12,080 nucleotides of DNA from Scatosoma sp045645245. Lineage in GTDB: Bacteria > Bacillota > Clostridia > Christensenellales > Borkfalkiaceae. Position 1 is the stretch's first letter. Each line of letters starts with the position of its first letter. The stretch spans positions 1 through 12,080 of the forward strand of contig JAZRIK010000099.1 in NCBI GenBank assembly GCA_045645245.1, read 5' to 3'. The translations under genes were made by a program, and so were the position numbers. Below are positions 5,924 through 12,080 of this stretch, piece after piece. The notes under the pieces are model-generated. The model made no database searches, was not told the origin of the DNA, and saw only the letters and a list, made by a program, of their open reading frames with translations.

Positions 5924-5945
5924 TTTATCGATTGAGCGATTAAAA
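5924..5945 (+). promoter_or_regulatory. Shared upstream element, copy 2 (nfnAB)
   Basis: This is identical over 22 bp to 3422-3443, with the same 44 bp from the start of the ATCG core to the -35 hexamer. The 25 bp between element and -35 is not conserved between the two sites, so chance duplication of a longer segment is unlikely. Confidence 0.7.
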
Positions 5946-5970
5946 AGAAAGGAAAAAGCGGGTATTCAAT

Positions 5971-5999
5971 TTGACTTTTCTTATAAAGAAATGTATAAT
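5971..5999 (+). promoter_or_regulatory. nfnAB promoter
   Basis: TTGACT (5971-5976) and TATAAT (5994-5999) are spaced 17 bp, the same hexamers and spacing as the dehydrogenase promoter. The leader of about 58 nt ends in ACAAGGAGA before the start codon, resembling the dehydrogenase leader. Confidence 0.87.
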
Positions 6000-6063
6000 G
6001 GAAAAGGTTAAAAGATAAATAGAATGCGACTTTGCGCGTATTTTACAAGGAGAAGAAAAAAGT

Positions 6064-6906
6064 ATGTATCAAATCATCAGCAAAAAGGAGTTAAACCCTA
6101 CGGTGACGCAAATGGAAATTTTAGCGCCCTTCGTAGCGAAAAAAGCACTCCCCGGGCAATTTATTATTTTGCGCGTAGATGAAAACGGCGAACGTGTTCC
6201 ACTCACTATTGCAGGGTATGACAGAGAAAAGGGTACGATTACCATTATTTTCCAAATCGTCGGCGGTTCGACCGAGCTGTTAAACCAAAAAAACGTAGGG
6301 GATAGCATTGCCGATTTCGTTGGACCTTTGGGACGTCCCACCCACACCGACGGCTTGAAAAAAGTGTGCGTAGTCGGCGGCGGCGTTGGGTGCGCAATCG
6401 CGCTCCCCGTAGCGCAAGCACTCAAAGCGCAAGGTACGCAAGTGACTTCTATCATCGGTTTCCGCTCCAAGGATCTCGTTATTTTGGAAGACGAATTTAA
6501 GGCGGCGAGCGAAGAATTTTATATGATGACGGACGACGGCAGCTATGGTCGGCAAGGCAACGTGTGCGTGCCCTTGAAGGAAATGCTGGAAAAAGGCGAA
6601 ACGTTTGACGAAGTAATTACCATCGGGCCGCTCGTTATGATGAAATTCGTTTGCGCTTTGACCAAAGAATACGGTGTAAAAACGATTGCGAGTATGAACC
6701 CGATTATGATTGACGGAACGGGTATGTGCGGCGGTTGCCGACTCACCGTTGGCGGCGAAATGAAATTTGCGTGCGTGGACGGTCCCGAATTTGACGGGCA
6801 CGAAATCGACTTCGACGAAGCGATGAGCCGCGCGCGTATGTATGCAGACTTTGAAAAGCGCGAGCGCGAAGACGCGTGCAACCTTTTCAAACAGGAGGTA
6901 CGTTAA
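6064..6906 (+). CDS. nfnA: NfnA-type subunit: FAD/[2Fe-2S] NAD(H)-binding electron transfer protein
   Basis: The 280-residue protein is the small subunit of an NADH-dependent reduced ferredoxin:NADP+ oxidoreductase (annotated elsewhere also as sulfide or dihydroorotate dehydrogenase-like electron transfer subunit). The N-terminal barrel carries an FAD-binding RVPLTI (44-49). The nucleotide domain starts with VCVVGGGVGCA (101-111). The [2Fe-2S] site near the C-terminus reads DGTGMCGGC...ACVDGP, with D217, C222, C225 and C237, matching the one-Asp, three-Cys ligation known for NfnA. AAGGAG precedes ATG. The next gene begins 2 nt after its stop, and that gene's AGGAGG (6893-6898) lies inside this one. 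In an electron-bifurcating pair this subunit handles NADH. Confidence 0.92.
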   Translation: MYQIISKKELNPTVTQMEILAPFVAKKALPGQFIILRVDENGERVPLTIAGYDREKGTITIIFQIVGGSTELLNQKNVGDSIADFVGPLGRPTHTDGLKKVCVVGGGVGCAIALPVAQALKAQGTQVTSIIGFRSKDLVILEDEFKAASEEFYMMTDDGSYGRQGNVCVPLKEMLEKGETFDEVITIGPLVMMKFVCALTKEYGVKTIASMNPIMIDGTGMCGGCRLTVGGEMKFACVDGPEFDGHEIDFDEAMSRARMYADFEKREREDACNLFKQEVR

Positions 6907-6908
6907 TT

Positions 6909-8330
6909 ATGGCAAAGTTTAATATGAGTCCCTTGAAAAACCCGATGCCCACCCAAGACCCGCTCGTTCGCAACGGAAACTTTAACGAAGTAGCGCTTGG
7001 CTATACGGCGGAGCAAGCGATTGACGAAGCAAAACGCTGCGTAAACTGTAAAAACCGTCCTTGCGTTGCCGCTTGTCCCGTAGGTATCGATATTCCCGCA
7101 TTCATCGGTAAAATCGCAGAAGGCGAATTTGAAGAAGCTTACCAAATTATCGCAAAGGATTCGTCCTTGCCCGCTGTTTGCGGCCGTGTATGTCCGCAGG
7201 AAACGCAATGCGAAGGCAAATGCACGCGCGGTATCAAGGCGGGCTGCGAAGCGGTTGCTATCGGGCGTTTGGAACGGTTCGTTGCCGACTGGCATAACGA
7301 TAATTGCACCGTTCAACCCGTACCTGCCCCCCTCAATGGCCATAAAGTAGCGGTTGTAGGCAGCGGTCCTGCCGGCTTGACCTGCGCAGGCGATTTGGCG
7401 AAACTCGGCTACGAAGTGACGGTGTTTGAAGCACTCCACGTAGCGGGCGGCGTGCTCGTTTACGGTATTCCCGAATTCCGTTTACCCAAATCCATCGTGC
7501 AAAAAGAAGTGGATAACTTAAAGGCGCTTGGCGTAAAAATTGAAACGAATATGGTCATCGGCCGCGTTATCACAATTGAAGAATTGAAAAGCGAATACGG
7601 CTTCGACGCGGTATTCATCGGTTCGGGCGCCGGCTTGCCCCGCTTTATGAATATTCCCGGCGAGAGCTTGAAAGGGGTATATTCCGCAAACGAATTTTTG
7701 ACCCGCTCCAACCTGATGAAGGCGTATAAGAACGATAGCCACACGCCCATTCAGCGCGGTAAATGCGTAGCGGTTGTCGGCGGTGGCAACGTAGCGATGG
7801 ACGCTGCGAGAACGGCGAAACGCTTGGGCGCGGAAGTGCATATTGTATATCGTCGCGGCGAAGAAGAATTGCCTGCCCGCCGTGAAGAAATCGAACACGC
7901 GAAAGAAGAAGGCATTATCTTCGATTTGCTTACCAACCCCACGAAAATTTTACCTACCGACGTTTCCGATCCCCGCGATCCTGCTTACGGCTGGGTGAAT
8001 GGTATCGAGTGCGTGAGAATGGAACTTGGCGAACCGGACGCAAGCGGCCGCCGCTCGCCCAAAGTGGTTGCTGGGAGCGAGTTTATCATTCCCGTCGATT
8101 GCGTAATTATGTCGCTTGGCACTTCGCCTAATCCCTTGCTCAAAGCAACGACGCCGGGGTTAGAAACCCGCCGTTGGGGCGAAATTGCGGTAGATGAAGT
8201 GGGTAAAACTTCTATCGAAGGCGTATATTGCGGCGGCGATGCTGCAACGGGCGCGGCAACCGTCATCAAAGCCATGGGTGCAGGAAAAGTGGCTGCAAAG
8301 GCGATTGACGAATATATTCAAAGCAAGTAA
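6909..8330 (+). CDS. nfnB: NfnB-type subunit / GltD-like NADPH-dependent oxidoreductase
   Basis: The 473-residue large subunit should take electrons from reduced ferredoxin and, with the NfnA FAD, bifurcate them to make NADPH from NADP+. The N-terminal domain holds two [4Fe-4S] sites (C44, C47, C52, C56 and C91, C95, C101, C105). An FAD-binding VAVVGSGPAGL (147-157) and an NADP-binding VAVVGGGNVAMDAAR (287-301) follow, and the closing FAD contact is GGDAATGAATVIKAMG (442-457). The length matches NfnB. Close relatives are often named glutamate synthase small subunit, but no glutamate synthase large subunit is nearby. The NfnA partner directly upstream decides the call. I chose ATG 6909 for its AGGAGG 10 nt upstream. 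An upstream in-frame start at 6876 would overlap nfnA without a ribosome binding site. Confidence 0.92.
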   Translation: MAKFNMSPLKNPMPTQDPLVRNGNFNEVALGYTAEQAIDEAKRCVNCKNRPCVAACPVGIDIPAFIGKIAEGEFEEAYQIIAKDSSLPAVCGRVCPQETQCEGKCTRGIKAGCEAVAIGRLERFVADWHNDNCTVQPVPAPLNGHKVAVVGSGPAGLTCAGDLAKLGYEVTVFEALHVAGGVLVYGIPEFRLPKSIVQKEVDNLKALGVKIETNMVIGRVITIEELKSEYGFDAVFIGSGAGLPRFMNIPGESLKGVYSANEFLTRSNLMKAYKNDSHTPIQRGKCVAVVGGGNVAMDAARTAKRLGAEVHIVYRRGEEELPARREEIEHAKEEGIIFDLLTNPTKILPTDVSDPRDPAYGWVNGIECVRMELGEPDASGRRSPKVVAGSEFIIPVDCVIMSLGTSPNPLLKATTPGLETRRWGEIAVDEVGKTSIEGVYCGGDAATGAATVIKAMGAGKVAAKAIDEYIQSK

Positions 8331-8346
8331 AAGTAAATACCATAAT

Positions 8347-8383
8347 ACTCCGTAAAGCAACGCGCTTTGCGGAGTGTTTTTTA
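8347..8383 (+). terminator. nfnAB terminator
   Basis: A 12 bp stem with one G-T pair (8347-8358 with 8364-8375) and a 5 nt loop is followed by GTTTTTTATT. It begins 16 nt after the nfnB stop and abuts the next promoter. Confidence 0.88.
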
Positions 8384-8412
8384 TTGACTTGCAAATAAAA
8401 AAGTGGTAAAAT
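8384..8412 (+). promoter_or_regulatory. Promoter of the YfhO-family gene; start on the ATG
   Basis: TTGACT (8384-8389) and TAAAAT (8407-8412) are spaced 17 bp. The usual distance of 6-8 bp from the -10 puts the transcription start at 8418-8420, on the start codon at 8419. The transcript would have no leader. AAGGA (8413-8417) is only 1 nt from the ATG, too close for a normal ribosome binding site, and would largely not be transcribed. Confidence 0.65.
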
Positions 8413-8418
8413 AAGGAT

Positions 8419-11163
8419 ATGGAAGATATACGCGTAAACCAAACGAACGGTTGTACAAAAGAAAAAGCCGATTTTCGCAGCAAAGCCGCTGATTTTTTCA
8501 ATAAAAATCAGGCGTTGTTTTATGCGCCGATTTTGGTGCTTTGTATGTACGTCGTGGCGCTGATTAGCTACGGCGTTTGGCCGTTTGGCGGTAAATACAC
8601 GCTTGCCAGCTACGATTTATCCGCGCAAATCGCGCCGTTTATCGAGCATATTTTTGACGTTGTTCAAGGCAAATCTTCGTGGACGTATTCGTACGCAATC
8701 GCGGGCGGGGCGGATATTACAGGTACGTTTTTATACTTTTTTATCAGTCCGTTTTCCTTTCTATTTTTAATCTTTGGCGACGGAATGGTTGCCCACGCAA
8801 GCAGTATTGTGCTTGGCTGTAAGCTGGCGGCGATTGCCTTTGCGGGCGCGTGGTTTGCCAAAAAACTTTTTTTAGGCATTCCCGATTATCTTTGCGTTGG
8901 AATAGGAGTGTTGTATGCCTATTGCGGATATGCCTTCGTGTCGTGTACGTATATCAACTGGATGGATTTTTTGATATACCTGCCGTTTGCAACGGGCGCG
9001 TTTATTCGGTTTTTGACAACAGGCAAATTCTTGCGTTTCGCTCTTTGGATTTCCGCGTGTGTTTATACCTGCTTTTCCATTGCTTGCTTTGCGATGTTTA
9101 CCGCATTCCCCGTCTTGGTGCTTTACGGGCTTTTGTGTATGGAGTGGAAGCAATGCAAAAAATATATCGCGGAGTTATGTTTGGCGTTTTTCATTGCACT
9201 CATCATCGCTTTGCCCGTTTTAGTGCCTGCGCTGAGTGCGTATTTGCAAAGCGGTAGGGGCGGCGACGGACTGTTTTCTAATATTTGGTTCGGCTTTATC
9301 CAAAATATCGAGAGCGGCGAAATCGCCCTTGATAAACAAGCGTTTTTGGATCAATGGACTACTTCGCTGTATAAAAAGTGGTCGTATATCTTATCCGATT
9401 CGGTCTTTTTCGTACTCACGCTCGTTTGGTTTTTCCGCCGTTCCTTACGCGACCGATTTACTCTTTTTATGCTCGTGGCAGGCATTATTATATTCATTCC
9501 TACGCTCGTTGACGAATCGATGTTGTTGCTCAATATGGGCTCATATATGGAATACGCCCTGCGCTTCGGCTTTTTTAATGCGTTATACCTTTTAGGCGGT
9601 GCTTGCCTTGCCCTGCAAAATATTTGTTTTGAAAAGAACCGCGCCTACGACGGCGGACAGCTTATCGGTGAAAACGGACAAATTTTAGCAAACGACGCAC
9701 CCAGGTATGAGACGAATACGCAAAATTTAATTAAAAAGCATAGCCGTTTATCTATTTCTGCAATCATTTTGCTTGTGATTAGCGGTTGTATCATTGCATT
9801 TTTAGCTTGGTTTATCAGCGGGTCAAATTATAAAAACTTATGGAATTTTACCACGACCGATCAAAAAACATTAAGTGCGTTCCAAAGCGTTTCGTCGCGC
9901 TTTGCGCACGCGCTCGGCGGGGTAGAAGTGATAGCGGTGTTTTTCGTACTCATCGGCATTTTAACGGCGGTGGGGGCGGTATTCGTTGCCAAGAAAAAGG
10001 TGTCCGCGCGCTTTTTATCCATTTTATTGCTCGTGGTTGTCAGCGTACAAGCGGTGTTTTATAACAATCAAATTGTGGTGGGCAATTTGTCCAAGCAGCA
10101 CGAAGATTTGCATTCGTATCAAACGCTCTCGCAAACGCTCAATGCGCGCGAGGACGGCTATTTTAGGGTAAAAGATTATAGCGACAAATTTACTGCAAAC
10201 GCGCCGTTCACGGGCGAGAGTAATTCGTTTAGCGTATTCTCGTCTGTGATCGATAGCAAAAGCTTTACGGTTTTAGAACTCTTCGGTTATGACGGAAACG
10301 GCAAAAACACCTTAAAAAGTGCGCATAATCAAAATAAATCCAACCGATGCAGCGTGTTTGGCGATAGCTTTTTGGGCTATAAATACTATTTTGTGCCGTC
10401 GGAAGCGTGCGATAAAATGTCCGCAGATTTGCAACTGCGCGAATACGTGAAACCAGTTATGACGCAAGACGAAAACGGCGAAGAAGTGCAACTGTCGCAC
10501 GGAGATTTTTACGTTTTTGAAAACGAAATCGTATTCCCGTCCGCCTATCGCGTGGCGAGCGGAGAATTCCGTTTTGTTTGTCCAAATACGGCAGACGCCA
10601 CCTATCGAAGGGATAATCAGCAGGCGTTATATTATTTTTTGCGCGGTAAAACGTTGCAAGAGATGCAATCGGACGCGAATGCTGCAAGCGCGTCGCTCGT
10701 ATCGGTGGAAACCGCGCGAGAATTGAGTGCGTATCTTTGGGATAAGTCGGCGCAAGTAGAAGTGGGCGCAGGCACGATTACCGCGAAAACGCAAGCGCAG
10801 GCAGGCGAATATTTATTCTTACATTTCGTTGCGTCAAAGGGGTATCAGGTGACGGTCAACGGCAAAAAAGCCGAGCTTGTAGAAAACGATTTACAGATGT
10901 TGTGCGTGCAGTTAGAAGAAGGTGAAAACACAGTGGTATTTACCTATCGTTCCCCGTTCATCGCGTACATGGGTATAGGTATTTTAGCAACTATCGTACT
11001 TTTATGTGCGGTTGAATTCGTCTTAAAACGCACAAAAATTTGGCAAGCAATCACGCCGATTGTGACGTGGGCAGGGATTGCCGTGACGATGGGGGTTGTT
11101 GCATTCTACTTTATTGCTCCGACGGTTATTTGGCTTGCGAAATTAGTGTATTTAATAATATAG
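8419..11163 (+). CDS. YfhO-family polytopic membrane protein (GT-C type)
   Basis: The 914-residue protein belongs to the YfhO family. In Bacillus subtilis a member takes part in glycosylating lipoteichoic acid, probably moving a sugar from a lipid carrier on the outer face. After a charged 30-residue cytoplasmic end come roughly a dozen membrane helices up to about residue 545. A long extracytoplasmic region (about 550-845) follows, with the family's C-terminal beta pattern (YQVTVNGKKAELVENDLQ), then two closing hydrophobic stretches (846-868, 875-912). The first outer loop has YDLSAQIAPF (D66, Q70), which matches the family's conserved acidic motif and the likely GT-C catalytic aspartate. 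The length is normal. It is monocistronic, with no partner glycosyltransferase beside it. The substrate is unknown. Confidence 0.9.
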   Translation: MEDIRVNQTNGCTKEKADFRSKAADFFNKNQALFYAPILVLCMYVVALISYGVWPFGGKYTLASYDLSAQIAPFIEHIFDVVQGKSSWTYSYAIAGGADITGTFLYFFISPFSFLFLIFGDGMVAHASSIVLGCKLAAIAFAGAWFAKKLFLGIPDYLCVGIGVLYAYCGYAFVSCTYINWMDFLIYLPFATGAFIRFLTTGKFLRFALWISACVYTCFSIACFAMFTAFPVLVLYGLLCMEWKQCKKYIAELCLAFFIALIIALPVLVPALSAYLQSGRGGDGLFSNIWFGFIQNIESGEIALDKQAFLDQWTTSLYKKWSYILSDSVFFVLTLVWFFRRSLRDRFTLFMLVAGIIIFIPTLVDESMLLLNMGSYMEYALRFGFFNALYLLGGACLALQNICFEKNRAYDGGQLIGENGQILANDAPRYETNTQNLIKKHSRLSISAIILLVISGCIIAFLAWFISGSNYKNLWNFTTTDQKTLSAFQSVSSRFAHALGGVEVIAVFFVLIGILTAVGAVFVAKKKVSARFLSILLLVVVSVQAVFYNNQIVVGNLSKQHEDLHSYQTLSQTLNAREDGYFRVKDYSDKFTANAPFTGESNSFSVFSSVIDSKSFTVLELFGYDGNGKNTLKSAHNQNKSNRCSVFGDSFLGYKYYFVPSEACDKMSADLQLREYVKPVMTQDENGEEVQLSHGDFYVFENEIVFPSAYRVASGEFRFVCPNTADATYRRDNQQALYYFLRGKTLQEMQSDANAASASLVSVETARELSAYLWDKSAQVEVGAGTITAKTQAQAGEYLFLHFVASKGYQVTVNGKKAELVENDLQMLCVQLEEGENTVVFTYRSPFIAYMGIGILATIVLLCAVEFVLKRTKIWQAITPIVTWAGIAVTMGVVAFYFIAPTVIWLAKLVYLII

Positions 11164-11227
11164 GGGTACAGGAAAATAACGGTTTACAAATTTTTTTGAA
11201 AAAAGTTCAAAAACGATAAAAAAACGC

Positions 11228-11256
11228 TTGACTAAATATACTTTGGCGGGTATAAT
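11228..11256 (+). promoter_or_regulatory. tRNA-Pro promoter
   Basis: TTGACT (11228-11233) and TATAAT (11251-11256) are spaced 17 bp. The predicted start near 11263 leaves a 5' leader of about 36 nt for RNase P removal. Confidence 0.88.
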
Positions 11257-11298
11257 AGTTTATGCTGTTGGGCGGAAAAGCTCGCGGCATATACATAT

Positions 11299-11375
11299 TG
11301 AGGCGTAGCGCAGCTTGGTAGCGCGTTTGGTTAGGGACCAAAAGGTCGTGGGTTCAAGTCCCGTCGCCTCAACCA
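11299..11375 (+). tRNA. tRNA-Pro, anticodon AGG, CCA encoded
   Basis: The 77 nt cloverleaf has a perfect 7 bp acceptor (TGAGGCG with CGCCTCA), discriminator A, then CCA. The D stem is GCGC/GCGC with loop AGCTTGGTA. The anticodon stem is TTTGG/CCAAA with loop TTAGGGA, giving AGG at 11333-11335 followed by G37. The T arm is GTGGG-TTCAAGT-CCCGT. The D-arm sequence and G37 fit bacterial tRNA-Pro. Two features are uncommon: A at position 34 for proline, and U1-A72 where bacterial tRNA-Pro normally has C1-G72. Confidence 0.93.
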
Positions 11376-11376
11376 C

Positions 11377-11426
11377 AATAAAGCATTTATGCAATGATTT
11401 AACGCATAAATGCTTTATTTTTTTGC
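11377..11426 (+). terminator. tRNA-Pro terminator
   Basis: A perfect 16 bp stem (11377-11392 with 11404-11419) with an 11 nt loop is followed by more T, two bases after the CCA end. The minus-strand side lacks a T run, so it would not end the recombinase transcript. Confidence 0.85.
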
Positions 11427-11490
11427 ATATTTGAATAAAAAATACGCAAGGTTGAAGTTTTATTCTCGATTTTGGGGAGTTATATCGGTT

Positions 11491-12080
11491 TTAATAAAGG
11501 AGCTTTGTTCCCTCTTGCAATAAATATTCATCCGATAAGTCCGTATACGCATCTCCAAGCTGTCCAAACGAGTGTCCGACAAATTCTTTGAGTGCAGGTT
11601 CAGCTACGCCACATTCCATACAACGCGTGTAAAACGTTGTTCTTAAATCGTAAAGTTTGTGGTCGGGTAAAACCGCGCGGATAGCTGCACGAAGTCGTTT
11701 TTCCGTAGGCACGTTGAGTCCATTCGCAATATACGGCTCAAGCATTTTCGTGATAGGAATCTTTTTATACTCGATTTTCCCATTTTTACGTTTGGAGTTG
11801 ATGGCTACGATAAACTTCCCTTCAATTTTTGCCGTCTTGTATTCATTCGGGCGCATTCCCGTATATAAAGCGAGAGCAAGCGCATTCCGAAGAACAACGT
11901 CGTTTGTGTTATCAAGAAGTTTCTTTTCTTCCTCTTTGGTGAGTGCTACGCCGTGTTGGCTTTCGTGTTTGGTATGTATAACGATATCCAGAGGGTTATA
12001 ATCTATCAATCGATGCAACATAGCCATTTTGAAAATAACGGATAGCAAGCTGTAAATTTCGCCCGCGGTTTTACCTTTTC
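11491..12080 (-). CDS. Tyrosine recombinase/integrase, C-terminal part (runs off window)
   Basis: The catalytic half of a phage-type integrase is visible. The reading frame stays open to the window edge (it continues as KGKTAGEIYS before the first internal start), so the true start lies beyond 12080. Visible marks are the first arginine in LALYTGMRPNEY, a beta-hairpin lysine region SKRKNGK, the box-II region LYDLRTTFYTR, a VGHS histidine and a probable nucleophile in DAYTDL near the C-terminus. In box II the usual H-x-L-R-H reads Y-D-L-R-T, so both histidines are replaced. A divergent but active enzyme or a weakened relic are both possible. The gene points at the 3' end of tRNA-Pro, 115 bp away, the usual arrangement for an element integrated at a tRNA gene. 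The stretch 11427-11490 holds nothing I can name. Confidence 0.85.
   Translation of the reverse strand, partial: KGKTAGEIYSLLSVIFKMAMLHRLIDYNPLDIVIHTKHESQHGVALTKEEEKKLLDNTNDVVLRNALALALYTGMRPNEYKTAKIEGKFIVAINSKRKNGKIEYKKIPITKMLEPYIANGLNVPTEKRLRAAIRAVLPDHKLYDLRTTFYTRCMECGVAEPALKEFVGHSFGQLGDAYTDLSDEYLLQEGTKLLY

Noticed and set aside
6280..6801. Minus-strand 173-codon frame opposite nfnA
   Set aside because: It is a shadow of nfnA, whose cofactor motifs are intact on the other strand. It has no start signal.
6909..8330. Glutamate synthase small subunit (GltD) as the product name
   Set aside because: The fold is shared, but no glutamate synthase large subunit is nearby, and an NfnA subunit with the D-C-C-C iron-sulfur site lies 2 nt upstream.
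11193..11213. TTTTTGAA/TTCAAAAA hairpin after the YfhO-family gene
   Set aside because: The stem is almost entirely A-T and is followed by ACGATAAA rather than T on the plus strand, so it is not a convincing terminator. Read-through into the tRNA is possible.

Overview
This window looks like chromosome from an uncultured, probably anaerobic member of the Firmicutes (Clostridia-like). The reasons are strong AGGAGG-type ribosome binding sites, near-consensus TTGACN-17-TATAAT promoters, simple hairpin terminators, a one-piece tmRNA, a YfhO-family envelope protein and an NfnAB-type flavin/iron-sulfur transhydrogenase. I cannot place it below class level. The 12 kb hold nine credible protein genes (one cut by the window edge), a tmRNA gene, a tRNA-Pro gene and one candidate structured RNA or insertion remnant.

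Layout. (1) 1-990: an AT-rich hexapeptide acetyltransferase gene on the minus strand with a perfect consensus promoter. It lies between two direct copies of an approximately 80 bp repeat, and each copy is followed at once by a different strong hairpin. (2) 986-2670: a minus-strand operon of a small two-helix membrane protein, a six-helix membrane protein and a TetR-type regulator; the last two genes overlap. (3) 2702-3344: ssrA (tmRNA) on the minus strand. Behind its terminator is a 153 nt foldable block that ends in a copy of the last 17 nt of ssrA, including CCA, and then a second terminator. (4) 3422-4386: a short-chain dehydrogenase on the plus strand, converging on a CPA2-type cation/proton antiporter (4480-5781, minus). 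(5) 5924-8330: nfnA-nfnB on the plus strand. (6) 8384-11163: a YfhO-family membrane protein whose promoter places the transcription start on the start codon. (7) 11228-12080: tRNA-Pro(AGG), then a minus-strand tyrosine recombinase fragment that runs off the window, which looks like the edge of an integrated element.

How the genes may work together. The most informative regulatory signal is an identical 22 bp element upstream of both the dehydrogenase and nfnAB. It lies at exactly the same distance (44 bp from element core to -35 hexamer) from promoters of the same architecture, while the DNA between differs. NfnAB is expected to make NADPH from NADH and reduced ferredoxin, and the dehydrogenase is expected to use NAD(P)H, so this may be a small redox regulon with an unidentified activator. 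The ssrA tail duplication and the tRNA-linked recombinase both point to integration events. The acetyltransferase looks like a transferred cassette.
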